A stretch of 64,000 nt of DNA from Streptomyces sp. NBRC 110035 (GCF_000829695.1 NZ_BBNN01000026.1:1-64000), one strand, 5' to 3'; counted from the stretch's first letter, positions 32,167 through 41,403 are shown. Notes: generated by a model not told the origin, from the letters alone. Numbers and translations are program-made.

Positions 32167-34547
32167 GCGGAGGCCTCCTTCGCCGAGCGCACTGCCCGCC
32201 ACACCCGCTCGGGCGTGCACGGCATTGTCACGTCGTTCACCCCGAGCGGCCGCAGAGCGTCCACGACCGCGCCGACCACGGCGGGCGTCGAGGCGATCGT
32301 CCCCGCCTCGCCGACGCCCTTGACGCCCAGCGGGTTGGAGGTCGCCGGCGTCTCGGTCCGCTCCGTGACGAACTCCGGGAGGTCACCGGCCACCGGGACC
32401 GGATAGTCGGCCATGGTGCCCGTGACCAGGTTGCCCTCGTCGTCGTACACGGCCTCCTCGTACAGCGCCTGCGCGATGCCCTGGGCGAGACCACCGTGCA
32501 CCTGTCCCTCCACGATCACCGGGTTGATCACCCGGCCCACGTCGTCGACGCAGACGTAGGAGCGGATCCGGGTCCTGCCCGTCTCGGTGTCGACCTCGAC
32601 GGCACACAGGTGGGTGCCGTGCGGGTACGAGAAGTTCTCCGGATCGACCACCTGGTCGGCGTTGATGGTGGGTTCCATGCCGTCGGGCACGTCGTGCGAG
32701 GTGAACGCCTCGAACGCGATCTCCTGGATCGTCCTGCGCGCCTCGGGCGAGCCCTTGACGCTGAACACGCCGTCGGTGAAGTCGAGGTCGTTCTCGTTCG
32801 CCTCCAGCAGGTGCGCAGCGACCTTGCGGGCCTTCTCGACCACCTTCCCGGCCGCGTGGTGCACCGCCGACCCGCCGACCACCAGCGATCGCGAACCGTA
32901 CGTGTCCATGCCCTGAGGGGCCGCCCTGGTGTCGCCGTGCACCACCTCGATGTCCTCGAACGGCACGCCCAGCACGTCCGCGGCGATCTGGCTCCAGCTC
33001 GTCACGTGCCCCTGCCCGTGCGGGCTGGTGCCGGTGACCACCTCGACCTTGCCGGTGGGCAGCATGCGGATGCTCGCCGCCTCCCAGCCGCCGGCCGCGT
33101 ACCGCAGGTCCCGCAGCACCCGGCTCGGGGCGAGCCCGCACATCTCGGTGTACGTCGACACACCGATGCCGAGCCGTACGGTGTCGCCGCGCTCGTTGCG
33201 CTTCTGCTGCTCGGCCCGCAGATCGTCGTACCCGAACAGCGCGAGCGCTTTCTCGGTGGCCGCCTCGTAGTTGCCGCTGTCGTACGTCAGGCCCGCGATC
33301 GAGTCGTACGGGAACTCCTCGTGCCGGATCCAGTTCCGGCGCCGTACCTCCACGGGGTCGATGCCGAGCTCGGCCGCCAGCTCGTCCATGATCCGCTCGA
33401 TGGCGAACGTGGCCTCCGGGCGCCCGGCGCCGCGGTACGCGTCCGTCGGTGTCTTCGTCGTGAACACACCCGTACAGGTGAAGTCGTAGGAGTCCATCTT
33501 GTAGATCGCCGGGTACATGAAGGCGCCGAGGATCGGGATGCCGGGCGTGACCAGCATCAGATAGGCGCCCATGTCGGCGAGCAGGTCGACCTTCAGACCG
33601 AGCAGCCTGCCCTCGCCGGTCGCGGCGACCTCGACGTCCTGGATCATGCCGCGGCCGTGGTGGGTGGCCAGATAGCCCTCGGAACGGGACTCGGTCCACT
33701 TCACCGGCCGCCCCAGCCGCCGGGCGACCTCCAGCGCGACGGCCTCCTCCCCGTACACCTGGAGTTTGGAACCGAACCCGCCGCCCACGTCGGGGGCGAC
33801 CACCCGCAGCTTCTGTTCCGGGATCCCCGTGACCGTCGCCAGCATCACCCGCAGGATGTGCGGGACCTGGGTGGCCGAATAGACTGTGTACTCGCCGGAG
33901 GCGGCGAGCGGCGTGACGACGACCGCGCGCGGCTCCATCGCGTTCGCGATCAGCCGCTGCTGGTGGAAGCGGCGGCTGACGACCACGTCGGCACGCCGCT
34001 TGACCGTCTCGTAGTCCTCGCCCGCCTTCAGCGGCCACACGTAGCTGCGGTTGGTGCCCTTGTCCGCGTGGACCAGCGGGGCGCCCTCGGCGAGTGCCGC
34101 CTCCAGGTCGAGTACCGGCTCCAGCGGTTCGTAGTCGACCTCGACCGCCTCCAGCGCGTCGGCCGCCGCGTAGCGGTCGCGGGCCACCACGACCGCCACC
34201 GGATCGCCCGCGTGCCGCACCTCGTCGACCGCGACCGGCGGATGGTCCGGCAGCACGATGTCCTCGGTGACCGGCCAGGCGCAGGGCAGCGAACCGAGTC
34301 CCTCGGCCAGGTCACGTCCGCTGAACGCGGCGACCACACCGGGGCGTTCGAGGGCGGGGGAGACGTCGACCCGCTCGATTCGGGCGTGCGCCACGGGGCT
34401 GCGCAGGATCGCGATGTGCAGCAGACCGGTGACGGAGATGTTGTCGGTCCAGTTGGTCTGCCCGGTGACCAGCCGGGCGTCCTCCTTGCGGAGCCGGCCC
34501 CGGCCCACCTCGCGCTCGACGTTCCGGTCGGTGCTCTGGTCGGTCAT
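32163..34547 (-). CDS. molybdopterin-binding large subunit, form II CO dehydrogenase-like
   Basis: 794 residues, xanthine dehydrogenase family. Aldox_xan_dh domains: 'RLRKEDARLVTGQTNW', 'ILRSPVAHARIERVDVS', 'DVGGGFGSKLQVYGEE' and the active-site loop 'TPTDAYRGAGRPEATFAIER'. Also 'GTSPHGQGHVTSWSQIAADV' and the catalytic-type Glu in 'GVKGVGEAGTIAST'. The loop AYRGAGR is the form II signature; form I enzymes that oxidise CO at atmospheric levels have AYxCSFR. The substrate is therefore probably another small organic compound or is unknown. The ATG at 34547 has AGGAGG upstream and overlaps the small-subunit stop (ATGA). Confidence 0.94.
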   Translation of the reverse strand: MTDQSTDRNVEREVGRGRLRKEDARLVTGQTNWTDNISVTGLLHIAILRSPVAHARIERVDVSPALERPGVVAAFSGRDLAEGLGSLPCAWPVTEDIVLPDHPPVAVDEVRHAGDPVAVVVARDRYAAADALEAVEVDYEPLEPVLDLEAALAEGAPLVHADKGTNRSYVWPLKAGEDYETVKRRADVVVSRRFHQQRLIANAMEPRAVVVTPLAASGEYTVYSATQVPHILRVMLATVTGIPEQKLRVVAPDVGGGFGSKLQVYGEEAVALEVARRLGRPVKWTESRSEGYLATHHGRGMIQDVEVAATGEGRLLGLKVDLLADMGAYLMLVTPGIPILGAFMYPAIYKMDSYDFTCTGVFTTKTPTDAYRGAGRPEATFAIERIMDELAAELGIDPVEVRRRNWIRHEEFPYDSIAGLTYDSGNYEAATEKALALFGYDDLRAEQQKRNERGDTVRLGIGVSTYTEMCGLAPSRVLRDLRYAAGGWEAASIRMLPTGKVEVVTGTSPHGQGHVTSWSQIAADVLGVPFEDIEVVHGDTRAAPQGMDTYGSRSLVVGGSAVHHAAGKVVEKARKVAAHLLEANENDLDFTDGVFSVKGSPEARRTIQEIAFEAFTSHDVPDGMEPTINADQVVDPENFSYPHGTHLCAVEVDTETGRTRIRSYVCVDDVGRVINPVIVEGQVHGGLAQGIAQALYEEAVYDDEGNLVTGTMADYPVPVAGDLPEFVTERTETPATSNPLGVKGVGEAGTIASTPAVVGAVVDALRPLGVNDVTMPCTPERVWRAVRSAKEASA

Positions 34548-35017
34548 GCCGTGACCTCCTCCGACACGGCGGCGGCGAGGACCGCGCGGACGATGTTCTG
34601 GTAACCGGTGCAGCGGCACATGTTGCCCTCGAGCGCATCGCGCACCTCGTCCGCGTCGGGGTCCGGGTTCTCGCGCAGCAGATCACGCGCCGCCATGATC
34701 ATCCCGGGGGTGCAGTAGCCGCACTGCAACGCGTGCTGCTCGTGGAAGGCGCGCTGCAACGGTGTCCACTCGCCGTCCCGGGCCAGCCCCTGGACGGTGG
34801 TCACCTCGCCCCCGTCGGCCTGGACTGCCAGCACCGAGCAGCTCTTCACGCTCATGCCGTCCAGTTCGATCGTGCAGGCTCCGCAGCTCGAGGTGTCGCA
34901 GCCGACCGGGGTACCGGTCAGGCCGAGCCGGTCGCGCAGGTAGTGGACCAGCAGCAGACGGGGCTCCACCTCGTCCTCGTACGTCGTGCCGTCCACTTTC
35001 ACCGAGATACGGGTCAT
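34544..35017 (-). CDS. [2Fe-2S] small subunit of CO dehydrogenase-like enzyme
   Basis: 157 residues. Plant-type ferredoxin cluster Cys in 'GCDTSSCGACTIELDG' plus the Cys in 'KSCSVLAVQADG'. Second helical cluster domain 'LQCGYCTPGMIMAARDLL' and 'EGNMCRCTGYQNIVRAV'. Relays electrons from the Mo site to FAD. The ATG at 35017 has GGAG 6 bases upstream. It is first in the S-L-M-D-E-I-G minus-strand operon, whose genes overlap or nearly touch. Confidence 0.95.
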   Translation of the reverse strand: MTRISVKVDGTTYEDEVEPRLLLVHYLRDRLGLTGTPVGCDTSSCGACTIELDGMSVKSCSVLAVQADGGEVTTVQGLARDGEWTPLQRAFHEQHALQCGYCTPGMIMAARDLLRENPDPDADEVRDALEGNMCRCTGYQNIVRAVLAAAVSEEVTA

Positions 35018-35276
35018 GTGCTCTCCAGAGACCGTGCGGGCGGATACGGAGTGTCGGCGGACCATGGGGGTGACGCAGGTCACTCTAGGGCCGGTCCCGC
35101 AGGACGGCGAGTGGTGCGCACCGACCTGTCGGGCGTCGATCCACCGCTGAGCTCCGGCGCGTTCACGGCAGACGTCCGCGGTGCCGGCACCCGCGCTCCA
35201 TGACCGGAGCACGGGTGCCCGGTCCGTGTCCTGTGCTTCCCGGCGCCCTACACCGCGCCCGGCCGGAACGGACCGC

Positions 35277-35642
35277 TCACTCGTCCCAGGCCTGGATCAT
35301 CGTCTGGTCGGTGATCCTGCCGTCGTGCAGCGAGACCATCGACTCCGAGTACACCCGCACCCCGTCCGGGTAGACACAGGTCTCGCTGAAGGCGGCCCGG
35401 TCGTCCTGGATGACGCACCGCTCCAGCTGGTGCGTCATGTCACGGCTGTAGACGTCGTCGAGCATGGTGGCGATCTCGTCCCGGCCGCGCAGGACCATGG
35501 GGTGGCTGGGCTGGGTGTTGCGGTCCACGATGCGCAGCTCGGCGTCGTCCGCGTAGAGCGCCGTCAGGGGCGCGGCCGTCGGGGCCTCGAGACCCCGGCG
35601 CAGTGTGTCGGTACCGAAGCGGGGTCCTGCCGAGGTTGTCAT
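35277..35642 (-). CDS. SnoaL-like / NTF2-fold protein
   Basis: 121 residues of the NTF2-like superfamily, small alpha+beta barrels that act as isomerases, cyclases or ligand binders. Typical 'DTLRRGLEAPTAAPLTALYA', 'DAELRIVDRNTQPSHPMVLR', 'GRDEIATMLDDVYSRDMTH' and C-terminal 'SLHDGRITDQTMIQAWDE'. The ATG at 35642 has GAAGGAGG upstream. Probably its own transcript. Specific role unknown. Confidence 0.85.
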   Translation of the reverse strand: MTTSAGPRFGTDTLRRGLEAPTAAPLTALYADDAELRIVDRNTQPSHPMVLRGRDEIATMLDDVYSRDMTHQLERCVIQDDRAAFSETCVYPDGVRVYSESMVSLHDGRITDQTMIQAWDE

Positions 35643-35839
35643 GATGACCTCCTTCGAGGGCCTCGGCCCGGTCCGGAGCGGGCCACGCCGGGCCTCACCT
35701 ACGAGCCTCCCCCTGCCCGGTGAGTACGGCAAGCCCGCCCCGCCCGCTCCCCGGCCCGCCCGCTCCCCGCCCCGCCCGATTCCCCCGGCCGGCGGGCGGA
35801 ACCGTTTGTCCGGGTCCGGGGCGGACCGGCTGAGAGGGA

Positions 35840-37606
35840 TCACCCGCTCGTCGCGAGGAACTGCGTCGCCGCCAGCTCCGCGTACAGCGGGTCGGCGGTC
35901 ACCAGTTCCCGGTGCGTGCCGACCGCGCGGACCCGGCCCGCGTCCATCACCACGATCCGGTCGGCCATCGTCACCGTCGACAGCCGGTGCGCGACCACCA
36001 GCACCGTCGTCGTCCGGGCCACATCGGCGACGGTGTCGCGCAGCGCCGCCTCGTTCACCGCGTCGAGCTGCGAGGTGGCCTCGTCGAGCAGCAGCAGCCG
36101 GGGGCCGCGCAGCAGCGCGCGGGCTATGGCCACCCGCTGGCGCTCTCCGCCGGACAGTTTGGTGCCCCGATGCCCCACCAGGGTGTCGAGCCCGTCCGGG
36201 AGCCTGGCGACGAGCCCGTCGAGCCGGGTCGTCTTCACCACCCGCGCCACCGCGTCGTCGTCCGCCTCCCGGTTCCCGAGCAGGAGGTTGTCGCGCAGGG
36301 AACCCGACAGGACGGGCGCGTCCTGTTCCACGTAGCCGATCGAGGACCGCAGCCGCGACAGCTCCCAGTCGGCCAGATCCCGCCCGTCGAGGGTGATCAC
36401 CCCGGAGTCCGGGTCGTAGAAGCGCTCGATGAGCGAGAAGACGGTGGTCTTGCCCGCGCCGGACGGGCCGACGAACGCGGTCATGCCCTGCGCGGGCACG
36501 GTGAACGAGACTCCGTGGTGCACGTACGGCAGATCGTCCGCGTAGCGGAAGCGTACGTCGTCGAAGGCGAGCGCGGCGGGCGCGGCACCCGGCGCGGGCA
36601 GGAGCGCGGGCCCCGCGGCCGGCTCCGCGGGCAGCCGCAGCGCCTCCTGGATACGGGCCAGGGCGGCGCTGCCCGTCTGGTACTGCGTGATCGCGCCGAC
36701 GACACTCTGGATCGGCATCATGAGGTAGAAGACGAACAGCAGGAACGCCACCAGCGTGCCGATGTCGATGGCGCCCGTCGCCACCCGCGCCCCGCCCACC
36801 GCGAGCACCGTGATGAAGGCGACCTGCATCGCGAGCCCCGCCGTGTTGCCCGCCGCCGCCGACCACTTGGCGGCGCGCACGCTCTGCCGCCACGACTCCT
36901 CGGCCGCCTCGTGCAGCGCGCGCTCCTCCCGTGGCTCGGCACCGGAGGCCTTCACCGTGCGCAGCGCGCCCAGCACCCGTTCCAGGGAGGCCCCCATCAC
37001 GCCGACCGCGTCCTGTGCCTGCCGGCTGGCCCGGCTGATGTGCGGCACGATGAGCGCCAGGACCGTCCCCGCACCCACGATCACGGCCAGGGTGACCCCC
37101 AGCAGTACCGGGTCGACGAAGCCCATCAGTGCGATGGTCGCGACCAGCGTCAGACCGCCCGTGCCGAGGCCCACCAGCGAGTCCGTGGTGACCTCCCGCA
37201 GCAGCGTGGTGTCGGAGGTGATGCGGGCCATCAGGTCGCCGGGCTCACTGCGGTCCACGGCCGTGATCCGCAGGCGCAGCAGATACGACGACAGCGAGCG
37301 CCGCGCCCCCAGCACCACCGATTCGGCGGTACGCCGCAGCACGTACGAACCCAGCGCGCCCAGCGCGGCGTTGGCGACGACGAGGGCGGACATCAGCACC
37401 AGGGCGCCGGTGATGGCCCGGTCGTCCGACAGGTCGTCGATCAGGCCCCGGGCGACCAGCGGCAGCATCAGACCGGTCGCGCCCGTCAACAGGGACAACG
37501 AGGCACCGCCCAGCAGGGCCCACCGGTGAGGCCGCACGTAACCGAGGAGTGTCCGCCAGGCGGGCGGACCCGACTTCTGTACTGCCTTCGGCGCTGCGCT
37601 GGTCAC
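35840..37606 (-). CDS. ABC exporter, fused membrane and ATPase domains
   Basis: 588 residues. Type I exporter half-transporter: six membrane helices (about 30-310, beginning 'LLGYVRPHRWALLGGASLS'), then ATPase (about 345-580). Walker A 'FVGPSGAGKTTVFSLIE', Q-loop region 'GYVEQDAPVLSGSLRDNL', signature 'KLSGGERQRVAIARALL', Walker B 'LLLLDEATSQLDAVNEA', switch His 'VVAHRLSTVTMADR'. It should act as a homodimer exporting a lipid, drug or peptide; substrate not predictable. The GTG at 37606 has AGGGAG upstream. Not in an operon. Confidence 0.93.
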   Translation of the reverse strand: MTSAAPKAVQKSGPPAWRTLLGYVRPHRWALLGGASLSLLTGATGLMLPLVARGLIDDLSDDRAITGALVLMSALVVANAALGALGSYVLRRTAESVVLGARRSLSSYLLRLRITAVDRSEPGDLMARITSDTTLLREVTTDSLVGLGTGGLTLVATIALMGFVDPVLLGVTLAVIVGAGTVLALIVPHISRASRQAQDAVGVMGASLERVLGALRTVKASGAEPREERALHEAAEESWRQSVRAAKWSAAAGNTAGLAMQVAFITVLAVGGARVATGAIDIGTLVAFLLFVFYLMMPIQSVVGAITQYQTGSAALARIQEALRLPAEPAAGPALLPAPGAAPAALAFDDVRFRYADDLPYVHHGVSFTVPAQGMTAFVGPSGAGKTTVFSLIERFYDPDSGVITLDGRDLADWELSRLRSSIGYVEQDAPVLSGSLRDNLLLGNREADDDAVARVVKTTRLDGLVARLPDGLDTLVGHRGTKLSGGERQRVAIARALLRGPRLLLLDEATSQLDAVNEAALRDTVADVARTTTVLVVAHRLSTVTMADRIVVMDAGRVRAVGTHRELVTADPLYAELAATQFLATSG

Positions 37607-37818
37607 GTCACTCCCTGGGCGTCGGGCGGAGAGTTCAGGCTACGTCGCAGCGGTGGCCCCGGGACACGCAGGGTCGCCCCCCGTCCACCCGGCACGGAAC
37701 ACGGATGCGGAACACCGGTACGAACGCCACGACCTGCTGTGGAGCCGACCGGCCGGGTCACGGGCAGGTCGCATAGGGTCGACAGGACGTACCACCGGGA
37801 GACGAAGGAGCCAGCACC

Positions 37819-38904
37819 ATGGCGCAGGAAGTACGCGGCGTGATCGCACCGGGCAAGGACGAGCCGGTACGCATCGAGACGATCGTCGTACCCGACCCGG
37901 GGCCGGGCGAGGCGGTCGTCCGCATCCAGGCCTGCGGGGTGTGCCACACCGACCTGCACTACAAGCAGGGTGGCATCAACGACGACTTCCCCTTCCTGCT
38001 CGGCCACGAGGCCGCGGGTGTCGTGGAGGCGGTGGGCGACGACGTGACCGACGTCGCCCCCGGCGACTTCGTCGTCCTCAACTGGCGTGCGGTGTGCGGC
38101 AAGTGCCGTGCCTGTCTGCGCGGACGCCCCTGGTACTGCTTCGACACGCACAACGCGAAGCAGAAGATGACCCTCACCGACGGCACCGAACTCTCCCCGG
38201 CGCTCGGCATCGGAGCCTTCGCCGAGAAGACGCTCGTCGCCGCCGGACAGTGCACCAAGGTCGACCCCACGGTCTCCCCGCAGGTCGCCGGCCTGCTCGG
38301 CTGCGGTGTGATGGCCGGCATCGGTGCCGCGATCAACACCGGCAGCGTCGGCCGGGGCGACTCCGTCGCCGTCATCGGCTGCGGCGGCGTCGGCGACGCC
38401 GCCATCGCCGGCGCCCAGCTCGCCGGAGCGGCGCGGATCATCGCCGTCGACATCGACGACCGCAAGCTGGAGACCGCCCGCTCCATGGGCGCCACCCACA
38501 CCGTCAACTCCCGTACAGCCGACCCGGTCGAGGCGATCCGCGAACTCACCGGCGGCTTCGGCGCCGACGTCGTCATCGAGGCCGTGGGCCGCCCCGAGAC
38601 GTACGAACAGGCCTTCTACGCCCGCGACCTGGCCGGCACCGTCGTCCTCGTCGGCGTGCCCACCCCGGAGATGAAGCTCGAACTGCCGCTCGCCGACGTG
38701 TTCGGCCGCGGCGGCTCCCTGAAGTCGTCCTGGTACGGCGACTGCCTGCCCTCGCGCGACTTTCCCATGCTGATCGACCTGCACCAGCAAGGCCGTCTGG
38801 ACCTCGGGGCGTTCGTCACCGAGACGATCCGGCTCGACGAGATCGAGAAGGCCTTCGAGCGGATGCACCACGGTGACGTGCTGCGCTCGGTGGTGGTGCT
38901 CTGA
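37819..38904 (+). CDS. S-(hydroxymethyl)mycothiol dehydrogenase
   Basis: 361-residue zinc alcohol dehydrogenase of the mycothiol-dependent formaldehyde dehydrogenase type. It oxidises the formaldehyde-mycothiol adduct with NAD. Catalytic zinc ligands in 'ACGVCHTDLHYKQGG' and 'LLGHEAAGVVEAVG'; structural zinc 'CGKCRACLRGRPWYC'; NAD site 'VIGCGGVGDAAIAGAQLAGA'. 'SLKSSWYGDCLPSRDFPMLI' is typical of this subgroup. An AAGGAG site precedes ATG 37819, and TAGGGT at about 37776 may be a -10. Its stop shares one base with the ATG of the MBL gene (TGATG), coupling the two in formaldehyde detoxification. Confidence 0.93.
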   Translation: MAQEVRGVIAPGKDEPVRIETIVVPDPGPGEAVVRIQACGVCHTDLHYKQGGINDDFPFLLGHEAAGVVEAVGDDVTDVAPGDFVVLNWRAVCGKCRACLRGRPWYCFDTHNAKQKMTLTDGTELSPALGIGAFAEKTLVAAGQCTKVDPTVSPQVAGLLGCGVMAGIGAAINTGSVGRGDSVAVIGCGGVGDAAIAGAQLAGAARIIAVDIDDRKLETARSMGATHTVNSRTADPVEAIRELTGGFGADVVIEAVGRPETYEQAFYARDLAGTVVLVGVPTPEMKLELPLADVFGRGGSLKSSWYGDCLPSRDFPMLIDLHQQGRLDLGAFVTETIRLDEIEKAFERMHHGDVLRSVVVL

Positions 38905-39533
38905 TGACCACCCGCATCGAACACCTCGTCACCTCCGGGCAGTTCAGCCTCGACGGCGGAACCTGGGACGTCGACAACAACGTGTGGATCGTCGGCGACG
39001 ACCACGAGGTGATCGTCATCGACGCCGCCCACGACGCCGACGCCATCGCCGAGGCCGTGGGCGACCGCCACCTGAAGGCGATCGTGTGCACCCACGCCCA
39101 CAACGACCACATCGACGCCGCACCCGCCCTGGCCGAGCGCACCGGGGCCACCATCTGGCTGCACCACGACGACCTGCCGCTGTGGAGGCAGACCCACCCG
39201 GACCGCGACCCCGACGCCTGGCTGGTCGACGGCCAGGTGATCGAGGCGGCCGGCGCCGACCTCACCGTGCTGCACACGCCGGGGCACGCGCCCGGGGCGG
39301 TCTGCCTGTACGATCCCGGGCTCGCCACCGTGTTCACCGGCGACACCCTGTTCCAGGGCGGTCCCGGCGCCACCGGCCGTTCGTTCTCCCACTTCCCGAC
39401 GATCATCGACTCGATCCGGGACCGGCTGCTCACGCTCCCGCCCCGGACCACGGTCCGCACCGGCCACGGCGATCCGACCACCATCGGCGCGGAGGCCCCG
39501 CACCTCGAGGAGTGGATCGCCCGCGGCCACTGA
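38904..39533 (+). CDS. MBL-fold metallo-hydrolase, mycothiol-linked
   Basis: 209 residues of the metallo-beta-lactamase/glyoxalase II fold. Metal ligands in 'VCTHAHNDHIDAAPAL' (H-x-H-x-D-H), 'LHTPGHAPGAVCL', 'TVFTGDTLFQGGPGATG' and 'VRTGHGDPTT'. Coupled to the mycothiol-dependent dehydrogenase, it is expected to hydrolyse the S-formyl (or other acyl) mycothiol product, freeing the thiol. The metal-binding fold and the coupling are read from sequence; the exact substrate is inferred. Confidence 0.92.
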   Translation: MTTRIEHLVTSGQFSLDGGTWDVDNNVWIVGDDHEVIVIDAAHDADAIAEAVGDRHLKAIVCTHAHNDHIDAAPALAERTGATIWLHHDDLPLWRQTHPDRDPDAWLVDGQVIEAAGADLTVLHTPGHAPGAVCLYDPGLATVFTGDTLFQGGPGATGRSFSHFPTIIDSIRDRLLTLPPRTTVRTGHGDPTTIGAEAPHLEEWIARGH

Positions 39534-39638
39534 GGCCGCTTCGGTGACTGCCGGGAAAAGGTGACAGAGGATGTCCGGCTTACCCGTCACGCTCGTAACG
39601 ACAGCAGATCGCTGTCGCACGTGACGGGAGGCCGGATC

Positions 39639-40601
39639 ATGCCGGAGTCGACCACCGGGTCGTCGAACAGCAACGGCCCGTCGAGCAACGACGGGTCGTC
39701 GCAGCACAAGGTCGCACTGGTCGCGGGAGCGACCCGGGGAGCCGGACGGGGCATCGCCGTCGAACTGGGCGCGGTGGGCGCCACCGTCTACGTCACCGGA
39801 CGCAGCACCCGCGCCGAGCGCTCCGAGTACGATCGCCCGGAGACCATCGAGGACACCGCCGACCTGGTCACCGAGGCCGGCGGGCGGGGCATCGCCGTCC
39901 CCACCGACCACCTGGACCCCGCCCAGGTCAAGGCCCTCGTCGAGCGCATCGCCGACGAGCAGGGCCGCCTCGACGTCCTCGTCAACGACATCTGGGGCGG
40001 CGAGAAGCTCTTCGAATGGGACGCCCCCGTCTGGGAGCACGACCTCGACAAGGGTCTGCGCCTGCTCCGGCTCGCGGTGGACACCCACGCCGTCACCAGC
40101 CACCACGCCCTGCCCCTGCTGCTGCGTCACCCCGGCGGCCTGGTCGTCGAGGTCACCGACGGCACCGCGGACTACAACCGCGACGCCTACCGCGTCTCCT
40201 TCTTCTACGACCTCGCCAAGACGTCCGTCCTGCGCATGGCCTTCGCCCTCGGCCACGAACTCGGCCCGCGCGGCGCCACGGCCCTCGCGCTCACCCCCGG
40301 CTGGCTCCGCTCGGAGATCATGCTCGACGAGTTCGGGGTGGGGGAGGACAACTGGCGGGACGCCCTGACCCGCGTGCCCCACTTCGCCATCTCCGAGACC
40401 CCGCGCTACGTGGGCCGGGCCGTCGCCGCGCTTGCCGCCGACCCACGGGTGTCCCGCTTCAACGGCACCTCCCTCTCCAGCGGCGGCCTCGCCCGCGAGT
40501 ACGGCTTCACCGACCTCGACGGCAGCCGTCCGGACGCCTGGCGCTACCTCGTCGAGGTCCAGGACCCGGGCAAGCCGGCGGACGTCACGGGCTACCGCTG
40601 A
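39639..40601 (+). CDS. SDR-family oxidoreductase
   Basis: 320 residues. NAD(P) motif 'ALVAGATRGAGRGIAVELG', 'VYVTGRSTR' and 'LDVLVNDIWGGEKLFEWD'. The Tyr-x3-Lys catalytic pair appears as 'FFYDLAKTSVLRMAFALGHE', and 'ALTPGWLRSEIM' marks the substrate side. A Ser/Asn-rich extension of about 20 residues precedes the fold. The ATG at 39639 has GGGAGG 7 bases upstream. The roughly 100 bases before it separate it from the MBL gene, so it may have its own promoter. Substrate unknown. Confidence 0.92.
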   Translation: MPESTTGSSNSNGPSSNDGSSQHKVALVAGATRGAGRGIAVELGAVGATVYVTGRSTRAERSEYDRPETIEDTADLVTEAGGRGIAVPTDHLDPAQVKALVERIADEQGRLDVLVNDIWGGEKLFEWDAPVWEHDLDKGLRLLRLAVDTHAVTSHHALPLLLRHPGGLVVEVTDGTADYNRDAYRVSFFYDLAKTSVLRMAFALGHELGPRGATALALTPGWLRSEIMLDEFGVGEDNWRDALTRVPHFAISETPRYVGRAVAALAADPRVSRFNGTSLSSGGLAREYGFTDLDGSRPDAWRYLVEVQDPGKPADVTGYR

Positions 40602-40900
40602 CGGTTCGCTCTCCCCGTTGCCGCGGTCACGCCTGCGGCGCGTCCCCGAAGCCCGGGATTTTCAGCCGGGTACCGCCCTGCGGTGCCGACGGGTGGGCGA
40701 CGGGCGGCCGCCCGGGCGCTCACCGAGGGCAGGGCACGGGTGCTCCCGGCGGTCACGAAGTCGTCCACGAGGCAGGTGTGGACGCCCTCGTGACCGTTGG
40801 GCTGCAGTGGCTCGCCGACGTGGAGGTCACCGAGGCCGGGGCGCGCCTGGAACAGGGCGGCGAACCGGCCGGCGCCGACGACACCGGGCGAGGACGTCAT
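40592..40900 (-). CDS. unrecognised small protein or gene relic
   Basis: 102-residue frame, not recognised. The first 65 residues (MTSSPGVVGAGRFAALFQAR...) have strongly Streptomyces-like third-position G+C. GAAGGG lies 9 bases before the ATG. The C-terminal part is Arg/Ala-rich and less gene-like, and the 3' end overlaps the SDR stop by 10 bases. It could be a short real gene or the start of a truncated larger one. Confidence is low because the antisense frames here are also open. Confidence 0.3.
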   Translation of the reverse strand: MTSSPGVVGAGRFAALFQARPGLGDLHVGEPLQPNGHEGVHTCLVDDFVTAGSTRALPSVSARAAARRPPVGTAGRYPAENPGLRGRAAGVTAATGRANRQR

Positions 40901-41057
40901 GAACGCGTGCCCTTCACCAGGGATGGAAAGGGCTGCGGACGGGGGCTCGGGGATGTGAAATCGCCCACGTTCCATGGCAGATGGACGTGATCAGCAACAC
41001 TGTCCGTTATGTCGGATTGGGTCATTAATGCTCACGCGGCTTTCACGTCGGTGGCCC
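40901..41057. other. short regulatory region before small ORF
   Basis: Locally A+T-rich (41003-41030, with TTATG and CATTAATG), suggesting promoter DNA for the small gene at 41071. Confidence 0.4.
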
Positions 41058-41063
41058 TATGCT
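41058..41063 (+). promoter_or_regulatory. -10-like TATGCT for leaderless transcript
   Basis: TATGCT fits TANNNT and lies 7 bases before ATG 41071, which has no Shine-Dalgarno. Confidence 0.45.
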
Positions 41064-41070
41064 TCACAGC

Positions 41071-41244
41071 ATGTCCACCACTCTCGAACCGTCACCCGAG
41101 CGATCGGCTGCCGAGGTCAACGAGGAGATCCGGGCCCTGTGGCTCCGGTCGGGCGGGACGCTGAGCGGCGAGCAGCGCGCGGAGTACCAGCGCCTCGTCC
41201 AGGAGTGGGCCGCGGCCCTCCCCGAGCGGGCCGAGGCGGCCTGA
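41071..41244 (+). CDS. small hypothetical protein
   Basis: 57 residues, predicted mostly helical ('AEVNEEIRALWLRSGG', 'SGEQRAEYQRLVQEWAAALP'). Biased codon use supports it as real. No domain recognised. ATG 41071 is preferred over ATG 41059 because a -10-like TATGCT covers the latter and sits 7 bases before the former, fitting a leaderless mRNA. Function unknown. Confidence 0.6.
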   Translation: MSTTLEPSPERSAAEVNEEIRALWLRSGGTLSGEQRAEYQRLVQEWAAALPERAEAA

Positions 41245-41288
41245 GGCGCCGCACGGGCTCTGCCGCCTTTTTTCCCCTCGCCGGTCCT

Positions 41289-41303
41289 CCCTCCCTCCCT
41301 CCC
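41289..41303 (-). other. G-quadruplex-type motif
   Basis: On the minus strand, four GGG runs with single-A loops. It lies between the 3' ends of the small gene (+) and the anchored protease (-). Confidence 0.7.
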
Positions 41304-41403
41304 TCCGCCCCGGCCTCGGCCGGGACGCATCCGCCTTCCTCGTGGCCGGGGCCGCCCGGGGCACGGGTGAGCATCCCCGCAGATGCCCGGGCCGGTGCCC
41401 GGC

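Noticed and set aside
32163..34547. Assignment as a true carbon-monoxide dehydrogenase
   Set aside because: Active-site loop is AYRGAGR (form II), not AYxCSFR (form I), so CO oxidation cannot be claimed.
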